Positions 45,437-53,385 are shown, numbered from the stretch's first letter. The stretch is 64,000 nucleotides of DNA from Xanthobacteraceae bacterium (GCA_023954195.1 JAMLIK010000002.1:962040-1026039), one strand, 5' to 3'. The notes: generated by a model from the letters alone, not told the origin. Numbers and translations are program-made.

Positions 45437-46633
45437 ATGAACTTCATCAGCAGCAGCCAGAACAGTCAGCCGGTCAGCAGCGGTTTCCGCGTGGACATCT
45501 CGCGCGGGCAGCGGATCGGGCGCGTGTCGTCGGAGTGGTTTTCGCGCCCGAACGATGAGCGTTATTTGTCGCTCGCCGAGCTTTACGACGCCGTGAAGAC
45601 GCGGGCGGATCGCGCCAAGGCCCGCACCGTGGAAAGCCGTGCCGTACGCGTCGAGGCGAGCCGCGAGAACGCGGAGCGGCTTGCGTTGATCGTGCCGGGA
45701 CAGGACCAGCCCGTTGCGCCGACGCATTGGAGCTTTGGGCAGTTGTGCAGCCTTGTGGGAGCGCCTGCGACCTATATGCGCCAGCTTCCCGCGCCGCTGG
45801 CAGGCATCAACCTGCAACACGGCTTGCTGTCGCATCGCGCCGAGCTTGTGAAGACCTTGGAAGCGGAAGACGGCCGCATTGAATTGCGCGCCGTGACCGG
45901 CCCGGACTATGGCCGCATCTGGGACCATGAGCTTGTGGCCGCTGTCATGAAGATTGCGGGCAACGGCACGGGTGACACGATGTGGAAAGTCCCCGGCGTG
46001 CTGGATTGGGAGACGATGACGCATAATCCTTTCGTGGACATCACGAAGGACACCACCACGCTTTACGCTTCGGACAGGGACGTTTTTCTTTTCCTTGTCG
46101 ACGATACGCATCCCATCGAAGCGGGACGCCTGCCGAACGGCGAGCCGGATTTGTATTTCCGGGGCTTCTATTGCTGGAATAGCGAAGTCGGATCGAAGAC
46201 GCTCGGTATCGCGTCTTTCTATCTCCGGGCGGTTTGCATGAATCGCAACCTTTGGGGCGTGGAAGGCTTCGAGGAAATCAGCATCCGGCACAGCAAGTTT
46301 GCGGCGCAGCGGTTTGCGCACGAGGCCGCGCCCGCGTTGACGAGCTTCGCCCATTCCTCACCCGCGCCATTCGTGGCGGGCATCAAGGCCGCGCGGGAGC
46401 GGATCGTCGCCCGCACCGACGAGGACCGGGAGAGCTTTTTGCGCAAGCGCGGGTTCAGCAAGGCCGAGACGGGCAGGATCATCGAGACCGTCTTGCAGGA
46501 GGAAGGCCGGCCGCCGGAAAGCATCTTCGATTTCGTGCAGGGCATGACCGCTCACGCCCGCACCAAGGCGCATCAGGATACGCGCCTTGAACTGGAGACA
46601 AAGGCAAAGACCTTGCTGGAGAAGGCGGCATAG
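45437..46633 (+). CDS. DUF932 domain protein
   Basis: A 398-residue protein, full length for the DUF932 family found on plasmids, phages and ICEs. Recognisable parts are FGQLCSLVGAPATYMRQLPAPLAGINLQHGL, RAVTGPDYGRIWDHELVAAV, DTTTLYASDRDVFLFLVDD, YFRGFYCWNSEVGSKTLGIASFYLRAVCMNRNLWG, and a helical C-terminus. Function is unknown; it is often found near DNA-processing genes. It shares its leader with the parB-like gene, so both may be expressed under the same condition. A strong terminator follows. Confidence 0.9.
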   Translation: MNFISSSQNSQPVSSGFRVDISRGQRIGRVSSEWFSRPNDERYLSLAELYDAVKTRADRAKARTVESRAVRVEASRENAERLALIVPGQDQPVAPTHWSFGQLCSLVGAPATYMRQLPAPLAGINLQHGLLSHRAELVKTLEAEDGRIELRAVTGPDYGRIWDHELVAAVMKIAGNGTGDTMWKVPGVLDWETMTHNPFVDITKDTTTLYASDRDVFLFLVDDTHPIEAGRLPNGEPDLYFRGFYCWNSEVGSKTLGIASFYLRAVCMNRNLWGVEGFEEISIRHSKFAAQRFAHEAAPALTSFAHSSPAPFVAGIKAARERIVARTDEDRESFLRKRGFSKAETGRIIETVLQEEGRPPESIFDFVQGMTAHARTKAHQDTRLELETKAKTLLEKAA

Positions 46634-46638
46634 TCAGC

Positions 46639-46674
46639 AAAGCCGCGCAGCCGGAAATCCGGTTGCGCGGCTTT
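46639..46674 (+). terminator. Terminator after the DUF932 gene
   Basis: A long stem AAAGCCGCGCA-GCCGG / CCGGT-TGCGCGGCTTT with loop AAAT, ending in the CTTT of its own arm. The A-rich/T-rich stem base lets it work in both directions. Confidence 0.7.
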
Positions 46675-46826
46675 CCGCCTCTCAGGCTTCGCACGTTCGG
46701 AAAATTTCGCGCCGATCCGGCGTTGCGGATCGGCGGCGCGGCCGCGTCAGAACACGGCCGCCGCTCGCCGGGCTGCGCCCGGCTCGCGATCCACACATGA
46801 ACTTGCCGATTGTCCCATCGGAGTCG

Positions 46827-47042
46827 TCAGCGCTTCGGCAGCCGGATCAGGTCACAGGGATCGACGTCGAGCGCCGCCGCGACCCTGCCGAGGATACTGA
46901 CGCTCGCCGATACCGCGCCGCGCTCGATCGAGCCGACATAGCGCGCACTCAAGCCCGAGCGATCGGCCAGCTCCTCTTGCGTCAGTTTCTTGTCATAGCG
47001 CAGCCGACGCATGTTGATCGCCATGACCTCCTTAAGGTCCAT
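46827..47042 (-). CDS. qseC: XRE family regulator, QseC-like
   Basis: A 71-residue single-domain helix-turn-helix protein: INMRRLRYDKKLTQEELADRSGLSARYVGSIERGAVSASVSILGRVAAALDVDPCDLIRL. In ICEMlSymR7A of Mesorhizobium the small XRE protein QseC is divergent from qseM and sets the on/off state of transfer by binding two operators. Here the same arrangement occurs: a divergent DUF2285 gene at 47267 and two tandem 15-base sites between them. The symbol is given by this arrangement, not by alignment. It probably represses itself and the divergent gene at different thresholds. Confidence 0.75.
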   Translation of the reverse strand: MDLKEVMAINMRRLRYDKKLTQEELADRSGLSARYVGSIERGAVSASVSILGRVAAALDVDPCDLIRLPKR

Positions 47043-47062
47043 GACGCATCGGAGCCAGAATC

Positions 47063-47092
47063 GGAATGATCGTTCTAGGAATGATCGTTCCG
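47063..47092. promoter_or_regulatory. Tandem operators between the qseC-like and qseM-like genes
   Basis: Two adjacent 15-base copies, GGAATGATCGTTCTA and GGAATGATCGTTCCG, each containing a GGAA-N5/6-TTC dyad. They lie 21 bases before the XRE start. A TATAGT hexamer follows at 47099 on the plus strand, which could be the -10 of the DUF2285 promoter. The two-site layout matches a QseC-type switch. Confidence 0.7.
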
Positions 47093-47266
47093 ATTCGGTA
47101 TAGTCGGAGGCTGGGCCGGATCAGAGATTCAGCGCGCCGGTCGACCTGCTATCACCTTCGCGACATGACGTTATTCCACTTTCGACGAGGGAAGACTTTC
47201 GTAAAACTATTGCACGTCAAGCAGATAACCTGTTTGTCAAAGCGGGGAACGGGTTCGGGGAATACG

Positions 47267-47533
47267 ATGACGAACGGGTCCGGCTTCAAGGACAGCCCGC
47301 CGCTGACCGAGCGGGTGAACGCCTACGACGAAGCCCATCTCGCCACCTATCTCCGGCTGCTCACCGCGGCCGAGGAAGGAGCCGACTGGCGCGAGGTGGT
47401 CAAGATCGTCTTCGGTCTCGATGCTGACGCCGATCCGCAGCGCGCGAAGCACATCCACGACACTTACCTGGCGCGCGCACGCTGGATGACCGAGCACGGC
47501 TACCGGCACCTTCTCCAGCCGCGGATGCAGTGA
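47267..47533 (+). CDS. qseM: DUF2285 domain protein, QseM-like antiactivator
   Basis: An 88-residue protein starting at ATG 47267 with GGGGAATAC upstream. The DUF2285 core is visible: PLTERVNAYDEAHLATYLRLLTAAEEGADWREVVKIVFGLDADADPQRAKHIHDTYLARARWMTEHGYRHLL. In ICEMlSymR7A QseM is a small DUF2285 protein that binds and blocks the activators TraR and FseA. The position here, divergent from an XRE gene and just upstream of a two-frame fseA-like gene, is the same. Antiactivation of the downstream gene product is therefore the leading hypothesis. Confidence 0.75.
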   Translation: MTNGSGFKDSPPLTERVNAYDEAHLATYLRLLTAAEEGADWREVVKIVFGLDADADPQRAKHIHDTYLARARWMTEHGYRHLLQPRMQ

Positions 47534-47686
47534 GCCGCGCGCGATTCTCCGTAAAATTCTCAATAAATCATGCAACTCATGATTGCTTGGTCGGCGATCG
47601 CTTCGCATTCCGTTTATCTGCCTTCCAGCCCCTCCCACCGCCCCGGTACTCGAATCATTCCCACGGACCGGGCTGGGAGGAAAAAC

Positions 47687-48482
47687 ATGGAGCCGCTTCA
47701 AGACTGGCGATCGTCGCAATTCGAGAATGAATTGAGCCACCTCGATCGTGGTGGTGTGAGTTTCGAGTTTCTCCGCCGGAACAGGCAATACCGGCAAGAC
47801 TACGCAGCAGCGCTCACGGAGATCGCCGCCGGCGGCACGACGAGGACGGAAGCCATTGACCGCCTCTCGCGCCGTTGGGGGTTGGCGTTTCCCGGCGGAC
47901 CCCGCTGTATCGGCCTTCGTCGCTCGTCCGACCTGGCAGCCGACACTGTTCCCTGCGGTCCTTATTGTCACGGCTGCTCCCGACGGCTTTGCAGCTTCTT
48001 CGCTGCCTGATGCACGGACGCTGTCTATCGTCGGCGAATTGACCGGCGACGGCTTGCACGCCATCGCCGCGGATGGCAATGGCGATCACCAGCTCTGGTT
48101 CGAGACCGGCGCGAAGCCGATCCGCGCGGCGATTGTCCTCCCGGTCGATCCGTATTTCTGGTGGCGTCATCGCAATGCCGGCCGCTTCGTGCGGCGGTTG
48201 GAGGGACACCGCGCGGGCCATTGGCCGCGCGCGCAACGCCTGTCTCGCTTCCAGCTTCATCGCGCGGCGCTGATGCTGCGCGCCTGGGACGGCGTTGAAT
48301 CCGGCGCGTCACGTCGCATCGTCGCCGGTCTTCTCCTCAATAAGAATGTCGAAGCGCTGCGCGCCATCGACTGGAAGAACGCGCCGGAACGGCGCCGGCT
48401 CGCGCGCATCCTGACAGCCTGCCACGACATGATCGAGGGCGGCTATCTGCGCTGGCTCACGCCGCGCGATACCGACCTCTGA
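47687..48482 (+). CDS. fseA: FseA-like excision activator, two reading frames joined by +1 frameshift
   Basis: Frame one starts at ATG 47687 (GGGAGGAAAAAC upstream): MEPLQDWRSSQFENELSHLDRGGVSFEFLRRNRQYRQDYAAAL, a DUF6499-type N-terminus, and runs to 48010. The conserved continuation (RFPADPAVSAFVARPTWQPTLF to a DUF2285-type C-terminus, LHRAALMLRAWDGVESGASRRIVAGLL to RRLARILTACHDMIEGGYLRWLTPRD) is in the +1 frame up to 48482. The switch point is GCG TTT CCC G at 47885-47894, where tRNA-Phe could slip from TTT to TTC. In ICEMlSymR7A FseA is made from msi172-msi171 by a programmed +1 shift and activates rdfS. A plain frameshift mutation is the alternative. Confidence 0.7.
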
Positions 48483-48617
48483 CGCGGATCGATCCGGGCA
48501 GAGGGGGGACACTTTCCCTAGAGCCCCCCGATTTTTGTCACTCCGCCGGGCCGCGGATTCTTCGCCATCGTCGCATCCGACTCGCCGCCCTCGTGGCGGC
48601 TGCGACGGAGCCCTGCA

Positions 48618-48860
48618 ATGTTGGAGAAGACCGAGAAGGCTTGGCCGCGCTTCGTGCGAACGCCCGAAGCCGCGCGCCTTCTCGGTCTCTCACCACGCAC
48701 GCTTGAGAAGCATCGCTGCGACGGCACCGGGCCGGTCTATCACAAGCTCGGCGGCCGCGTGGTCTATACCATCGCCGACATCGAGGCATGGATCGACGCC
48801 TCCGCGCGCCAGTCCACGGCTGAATCCGCTGCCGCCCATGCGGCCGGCACAGCGCGCTGA
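48618..48860 (+). CDS. rdfS: Helix-turn-helix excisionase, RdfS-like recombination directionality factor
   Basis: An 80-residue winged-helix protein: RFVRTPEAARLLGLSPRTLEKHRCDGTGPVYHKLGGRVVYTIADIEAWIDASARQS, the MerR/AlpA-type fold used by excisionases. In ICEMlSymR7A RdfS drives excision and is switched on by FseA. Here it lies directly downstream of the fseA-like gene and eight bases before repA, so it heads the transfer/replication operon. An integrase partner is not in the window. Confidence 0.75.
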   Translation: MLEKTEKAWPRFVRTPEAARLLGLSPRTLEKHRCDGTGPVYHKLGGRVVYTIADIEAWIDASARQSTAESAAAHAAGTAR

Positions 48861-48868
48861 TCGCCGCC

Positions 48869-49732
48869 ATGTCCGCGCGTCGCCCATACGACGATCAACA
48901 GCTCGAACTCTTCCGCGCGCGCCCCGGCGATATCGCCGCGCGCGATGCGCAGGACCTCATGTCGTGGCCGTTTTTCTCGCTCGCCAAAGTCCGCCGCGTG
49001 ACGCCGATCGACTTCCACATGGGCGAGGTGTCGATCCGGGTCGAGGCGACCGCCGAGCACGGCATGGCCACGATCTGGGATGCCGACGTGTTGATCTGGG
49101 CCGCCAGCCAGATTGTCGACGCGCGCGATCGCGGCCTGCGCACGTCGCGCCTGATGGCCACGACGCCGTATGAGATCCTCGCCTTTATCGGCCGCAGCGA
49201 TTCCGGCCTGAGCTACGACCGCCTGAAGGCGGCGCTCGACCGGCTGCAATCCACGACCGTCGTCACCTCGATCCGCCAGCCGTCGGAGCGACGGCGGCAT
49301 CGTTTCTCCTGGATCAATGAATGGAAAGAGCGGCTCGACGCCACCGGACGGCCGCTCGGCATCGAACTGATCTTGCCCGACTGGTTCTATGCCGGCGTCC
49401 TCGACGACGCGCTGATCCTCACCATCGACCGCGCTTATTTCGATCTGACCGGCGGGCTCGAGCGCTGGCTGTATCGCCTCGTGCGCAAGCATGGCGGCCG
49501 GCAGATGCACGGCTGGAGCTTCGACCTGCCGCATCTGCATCTGAAGTCCGGCAGCCTGGCGCCGCTGCGCCGCTTCCGCTTCGAGCTGCGCGCCATCGTC
49601 CAGCGCCAGCCGTTGCCCGGCTACCACCTGATGCTGATTGACGATCCCGATGGCCGGCAGCGCCTGGTTTTCCGACCGACGGATTCCGATGGCGCCGTCA
49701 CGCCCCGCAGACAGAGGGGACGGGTGCGATGA
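48869..49732 (+). CDS. repA: Replication initiator protein A (RepA-like)
   Basis: A 287-residue protein of the RPA (replication initiator A) family. Features: QQLELFRARPGDIAARDAQDLMSWPFFSLAK, VTPIDFHMGEVSIRVEATAEHGMATIWDADVLIWAASQI, SYDRLKAALDRLQSTTV and DLTGGLERWLYRLVRKHGGRQ, consistent with tandem winged helices of plasmid initiators. Four iterons begin 35 bases after its stop. Together they suggest that the excised element can replicate as a plasmid, which stabilises it during transfer. It is co-transcribed with the rdfS-like gene. Confidence 0.88.
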   Translation: MSARRPYDDQQLELFRARPGDIAARDAQDLMSWPFFSLAKVRRVTPIDFHMGEVSIRVEATAEHGMATIWDADVLIWAASQIVDARDRGLRTSRLMATTPYEILAFIGRSDSGLSYDRLKAALDRLQSTTVVTSIRQPSERRRHRFSWINEWKERLDATGRPLGIELILPDWFYAGVLDDALILTIDRAYFDLTGGLERWLYRLVRKHGGRQMHGWSFDLPHLHLKSGSLAPLRRFRFELRAIVQRQPLPGYHLMLIDDPDGRQRLVFRPTDSDGAVTPRRQRGRVR

Positions 49733-49767
49733 ACGTGTCCTGTCCCGGTGCAAAAGGTGTGGACGGA

Positions 49768-49857
49768 CCCGTACTATTGGGAACGCCGACACCCGTACTA
49801 TTCGGAACGCGAGTCCCGTACTATTGGGAACGCGCGCAGCCCGTAACTATCTGGCGC
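49768..49857 (+). repeat. Four iterons downstream of repA (candidate replication origin)
   Basis: Direct repeats of CCCGTACTATTGGGAACGC at 49768, 49792 (one change, TTCGG) and 49815, and a degenerate fourth CCCGTAACTATCTGGCGC at 49840. Spacing is 23-25 bases, near two helical turns, so initiator monomers would line up on one face. A hairpin AGAGTCC/GGACTCT follows at about 49899-49916. Confidence 0.8.
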
Positions 49858-50009
49858 CACAAGGCGGATTCCGTCCCCTCTAACTTCCCTAACTCAGAGT
49901 CCTTCGGACTCTTGCTAACGCGGTCCGCCAAATCGCGGAATTGTGGACGCGCGGGCCGCGTCGCAAATCGCCAAGGATCGGCCAACACGCCGCCGATGAG
50001 GATCGCATC

Positions 50010-50753
50010 ATGACGATCCTGATCGGCGATTGCCGCAACTTGATGCCGGCGCAGGGTCCATTCGATCTGATCCTGGCTGATCCGCCCTATGGCGACACGT
50101 CGCTCGCCTGGGATCGCCGCGTCGACGGCTGGCTGCCGCTCGCCTGCGCCGCGTTGAAACCGTCAGGCTCGCTCTGGGTGTTTGGCTCGCTGCGCAGCTT
50201 CATGGCGACCGCCGCGCAGTTCACCGACGCCGGCCTGCGCTGTGCCCAGGAAATCGTGTGGGAGAAGCAGAACGGCACGAGCTTTCATGCCGATCGCTTC
50301 AAGCGCGTGCATGAGCTGGTCGCGCAATTCTATCGCGTGGACGCGCCGTGGAGCGCCGTTTACAACGACGTCCAGACGACGCCGGACGCGACGGCGCGCA
50401 CCGTGCGCCGCAAGATGCGACCGCCGCACACCGGCCATATCGACGCCGGCCACTATGTCAGCGAGGACGGCGGGCCGCGTCTGATGCGCTCCGTCATCTA
50501 TGCGCGCAACTGCCACGGCACCGCGATCCATCCGACCGAGAAGCCTTCCGGCCTGATCGAGATTCTGATCCGCACGAGCTGCCCGCAAGGGGGCCTCGTG
50601 GGCGACTGGTTCGCCGGTTCCGGCGCGGCCGGCGAAGCCTGTCGGCTCGCCGGTCGCCGCTATCTCGGCTGCGAGATCGACGCCGACATGGCAGAGCTTG
50701 CGCAAGCGCGCATCGCATCGGTTCTGCCGCTCGTTGAAGGAGCGCAGCCATGA
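50010..50753 (+). CDS. Site-specific DNA methyltransferase (N4/N6 type, beta-class order)
   Basis: A 247-residue enzyme. The catalytic motif DPPYG lies near residue 26 (FDLILADPPYGDTSLAWDRRV), and the SAM-binding motif is C-terminal (GDWFAGSGAAGEACRLAGRRYLGCEID), the beta-class order. TEKPSGLIEILIRTSC is typical of motif X. There is no restriction gene beside it, so it is an orphan methylase that may protect the element from host restriction or mark its origin. The start at 50010 has GAGGATCGC upstream. It overlaps the DUF2840 start by four bases, so it is part of the transfer operon. Confidence 0.9.
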   Translation: MTILIGDCRNLMPAQGPFDLILADPPYGDTSLAWDRRVDGWLPLACAALKPSGSLWVFGSLRSFMATAAQFTDAGLRCAQEIVWEKQNGTSFHADRFKRVHELVAQFYRVDAPWSAVYNDVQTTPDATARTVRRKMRPPHTGHIDAGHYVSEDGGPRLMRSVIYARNCHGTAIHPTEKPSGLIEILIRTSCPQGGLVGDWFAGSGAAGEACRLAGRRYLGCEIDADMAELAQARIASVLPLVEGAQP

Positions 50754-51244
50754 CGGCGGGCCTGCGCGCAATCAGTCAACCGGGCGACCACACGCTGGTC
50801 GAACTGACGTGGCGCGAAAAGCGGATCGAGCATCGCATCCGCTTCGGTCGCATCGTCGACGAACAGCGCCTCGACCGTCATCGGCGCATTGTCAGTTTCG
50901 CGCCGGGCGGCGTGTTCGCCTTCGTCCGCTGGGCGGCCAACGAATACGGCACCATCATCTCGCGGATCGACATCGTTCGGTCTGTCGGAGGTGGCGAGCC
51001 TTATCAGACGCTGCCCTTCGTCCGGCCGGGTGGCGATATCCTGTTGCGCATCAGCGGCTGGCCGAAGGTCGAGCGCGTGCTTGCTGCGATCGACGCCATC
51101 GAAGCACTCGGCATCGACCCCGCCGACGTTGCGCCGGAGCACTGGCGGCATCTCAGCCATCGCATCAGCGTCAACGAGCCGTTCCGTCTGTATTCGACCG
51201 AGCAGCATCGCGCCTGGCTGCGCCGCCGCGAGGTGCTGCGATGA
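50750..51244 (+). CDS. DUF2840 family protein
   Basis: A 164-residue soluble protein: LVELTWREKRIEHRIRFGRIVDEQRLDRHRRIVSFAPGGVFAFVRWAANEYGTIISRIDIVR and HWRHLSHRISVNEPFRLYSTEQHRAWLRRREVLR, matching the DUF2840 family found almost only beside traF in ICE and plasmid transfer operons. Function unknown. Both ends overlap neighbours by ATGA, which shows tight coupling with the methylase and traF. Confidence 0.85.
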   Translation: MTAGLRAISQPGDHTLVELTWREKRIEHRIRFGRIVDEQRLDRHRRIVSFAPGGVFAFVRWAANEYGTIISRIDIVRSVGGGEPYQTLPFVRPGGDILLRISGWPKVERVLAAIDAIEALGIDPADVAPEHWRHLSHRISVNEPFRLYSTEQHRAWLRRREVLR

Positions 51245-51801
51245 TCGCGCGCCGCATGACATTGCTGTCGTTGCTTGCCGGTGTGGCGCTGATCGTCGCG
51301 CCAAGCTGGAGTCCTCCGAACATCCGCTTCATCTGGAACGCATCCGCCAGCGTGCCGATCGGGCTCTACCGGATCGTGCCCGGCAATCATGTCGCCGTCA
51401 CCGATCTCGCTGTCGTCATGCCGCCCGCCGAGCTGGCGGCATTCCTCGACGAACGCCGCTATCTCCCGCGCGGCGTGCCGCTCATCAAGCGCGTGCTGGC
51501 GCTCGGCGGGGGGACGGTCTGCCGGCGCGGCAGCACCATCATCGCCTATGACGGCATCTACGGGCAGGCGCTCGCGCGCGACAGGCGCGGCCGACCGCTG
51601 CCCGACTGGCAAGGCTGCCGCACGCTCCACGACGGCGAAGCCTTCTTCATGAATTGGGACAGTCCGGACAGCTTCGACAGCCGTTATTTCGGGCCGCTTC
51701 CCGTCACCACCATCGTCGGCCGCGCCATTCCCGTCTGGACGACCGACCGCACCGATCCGGCCGCGGAATCCCTCCGCGCGCCGGTCTCCGACGAGCCGTG
51801 A
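51241..51801 (+). CDS. traF: Conjugative transfer signal peptidase TraF (S26 family)
   Basis: A 186-residue membrane-anchored protease with one N-terminal helix (TLLSLLAGVALIVAPSW). The catalytic Ser is S37 in NASASVPIGLYR, and the general-base Lys is K83 in PLIKRVLALGG. TraF cyclises or trims TrbC-type pilin in IncP-like systems. The trb pilin gene it should act on is missing from this window. It starts at the ATG overlapping the DUF2840 stop. Confidence 0.92.
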   Translation: MIARRMTLLSLLAGVALIVAPSWSPPNIRFIWNASASVPIGLYRIVPGNHVAVTDLAVVMPPAELAAFLDERRYLPRGVPLIKRVLALGGGTVCRRGSTIIAYDGIYGQALARDRRGRPLPDWQGCRTLHDGEAFFMNWDSPDSFDSRYFGPLPVTTIVGRAIPVWTTDRTDPAAESLRAPVSDEP

Positions 51802-51836
51802 CGGCTCGCTTCTCCAACCACGAAAGGATCATCGCA

Positions 51837-52166
51837 ATGCCCCAGATCGGCACGTTCACGAAGACCAAGACCGGCTTCAGCGGCCGCATCCGCACGCTCG
51901 CCCTCGACGTCGAGTTGACCATCCGTCCGGCGGAAAAATCCGACGCCGAGAACGCGCCGGACCACCGCATCTTTTCCGCCAATGACCTCGAAGTCGGGGC
52001 TGCCTGGAGCCGCAGCGGCGAGAAGGCCGGCGACTATCTCTCGATCGTCATCGACGATCCGATGCTCACGCAGCCGCTGCGCGCCGCGCTGTTCCAGTCC
52101 GAGGCCGACGCCAAGGTCTGGAACATGATCTGGAACCGGCCGCCGAAGCGCGACGACAAGGGCTGA
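51837..52166 (+). CDS. DUF736 family protein (intact copy)
   Basis: A 109-residue protein with the family order MPQIGTFTKTKTGFSGRIRTLALDVELTIRPAEKSD, then HRIFSANDLEVGAAWSRSGEKAGDYLSIVIDDPMLTQPLRAALF and a basic end. It is the only undamaged DUF736 gene in the window and is diverged from the others. AAAGGATCATCGCA precedes the start. DUF736 proteins are very common on alphaproteobacterial plasmids and ICEs; function is not established. It sits inside the transfer operon. Confidence 0.88.
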   Translation: MPQIGTFTKTKTGFSGRIRTLALDVELTIRPAEKSDAENAPDHRIFSANDLEVGAAWSRSGEKAGDYLSIVIDDPMLTQPLRAALFQSEADAKVWNMIWNRPPKRDDKG

Positions 52167-52205
52167 GGCCATTCCTGTCCGCCTTTCATCCCAACGGAGA
52201 CTGAC

Positions 52206-52445
52206 ATGATGGACCAGCAGCTCGTAGCGCGCATCAAACGACGCAGCAAATACTGGGGCCAGACCGCACCGTATCGATGGTTCGACGTGTGTGTGGTGGA
52301 GGACGCCGGCTATCGCCTCAGAGGCAACAACAACAACTACCGATTGGACGACGTGGCGCTCGGCGTGCGTCTCGCCAGTGGCTTCATCGTCGATCTCACC
52401 AACGGCAAGACGAGCCGTGGCGAAAAGCCGGACAGGCACGGTTGA
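52206..52445 (+). CDS. Small hypothetical protein of the transfer region
   Basis: A 79-residue basic protein (MMDQQLVARIKRRSKYWGQTAPYRWFDVCVVEDAGYRLRGNNNNYRLDDVALGVRLASGFIVDLTNGKTSRG) preceded by GGAGACTGAC. The mixed beta-type sequence and good ribosome site support a real gene. No family is recognised. It lies between DUF736 and the lytic transglycosylase in the same direction. Confidence 0.65.
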   Translation: MMDQQLVARIKRRSKYWGQTAPYRWFDVCVVEDAGYRLRGNNNNYRLDDVALGVRLASGFIVDLTNGKTSRGEKPDRHG

Positions 52446-52617
52446 GATGATGCGCGCGTCACTCCGATCCTTATCTGCCGTCATCCCTCTGATCGATCGG
52501 ATCGCGGATCATCCCTCCGACCCGATCGCCCGTCAGGCGGCCGTCGCGCGCAGCGAAGGTCAAGGGCGGCCGCATGGCCGGCGCAGCCTTGCCCTTGACC
52601 GAAGCGAGCACGGTGGC

Positions 52618-53385
52618 ATGCTGATGGCGCATGGGAAGGGCGGTCCTCGCGTTCTCCTGTCGTCGATCATGGCGACGTTGATCGCGTGCGGCGCGATCAT
52701 TGCCGCCGCATCGTCTGCGTCGGCTGATCCGCCGCCCACACGTCGCGTCTCGACCGTCGAAACAGTCGATCCGTGGGCGGCGCACATCGCCGAGGCGGCG
52801 AAGCGCTTCGCCATTCCCGAACGCTGGATACGCGCGGTCATGACCGTCGAAAGCTCCGGCGATCGGACCGCGCGATCGCCCAAGGGCGCGATCGGCCTGA
52901 TGCAGGTCATGCCGGCGACATGGCGAGAGCTGCGCGCGCGCCACGGCCTCGGCAACGATCCCTGGCAGCCGCGCGACAACATCCTCGCCGGCGCGGCTTA
53001 TCTGCGCGAGATGCACGATCGCTACGGCTCGATCGCCGCGATGCTCGCCGCCTATAACGCAGGGCCGAAGCGCTATGACGGACACCTTGCGAACGGCCGC
53101 GCGCTGCCGGCCGAGACCGTCGACTACGTCGCGAAGATCGCGCCGATGATCGACGGCAAGGTCCCCGTCATGCGCTTGGCCGGCATCGCATCGCGCGCAT
53201 CATGGTCGCATGGACCGATCTTCGTCGGACGATCCAGCGTCCATTCCGGCGACGATTCCGAGGCCGCCGATCCTCCTTCCGGTCGACCATCGAGCGCACC
53301 TGCGATCGTCGATCTGTCGGCACTCGTGCCGCCGTCCGACGGCATCTTCGTGCGAAGGCCGCACACCGATGGAGGCCAGCGATGA
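52618..53385 (+). CDS. Lytic transglycosylase (conjugation-associated)
   Basis: About 255 residues. Signal peptide at residues 1-36 (LLSSIMATLIACGAIIAAASSASA). The SLT domain starts FAIPERWIRAVMTVESSGDRTARSPKGAIGLMQVMPATWRELRARHG, with catalytic Glu at about 78, and ends IAAMLAAYNAGPKRYDG. It cuts peptidoglycan to open a path for the transfer channel. The start is uncertain: 52618 puts the signal peptide at the N-terminus, while an ATG at 52447, just after the previous stop, would add 57 residues. It is the last gene before the oriT-like gap. Confidence 0.88.
   Translation: MLMAHGKGGPRVLLSSIMATLIACGAIIAAASSASADPPPTRRVSTVETVDPWAAHIAEAAKRFAIPERWIRAVMTVESSGDRTARSPKGAIGLMQVMPATWRELRARHGLGNDPWQPRDNILAGAAYLREMHDRYGSIAAMLAAYNAGPKRYDGHLANGRALPAETVDYVAKIAPMIDGKVPVMRLAGIASRASWSHGPIFVGRSSVHSGDDSEAADPPSGRPSSAPAIVDLSALVPPSDGIFVRRPHTDGGQR

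Noticed and set aside
47687..48482. Simple pseudogene call for the DUF6499/DUF2285 gene
   Set aside because: There is only one frame change, it falls at a slippery TTTCCC site, both halves are conserved, and homologous FseA is known to be produced by +1 frameshifting.
49768..49857. CRISPR array
   Set aside because: Repeats are 19 bases with 4-6 base gaps, not 25-37 base repeats with unique spacers; they fit iterons beside repA.
49729..50013. A 94-codon frame over the iteron region
   Set aside because: The translation simply repeats the iteron sequence (PVLLGT/PVLFGT) and has no ribosome site; it is a by-product of the repeats.
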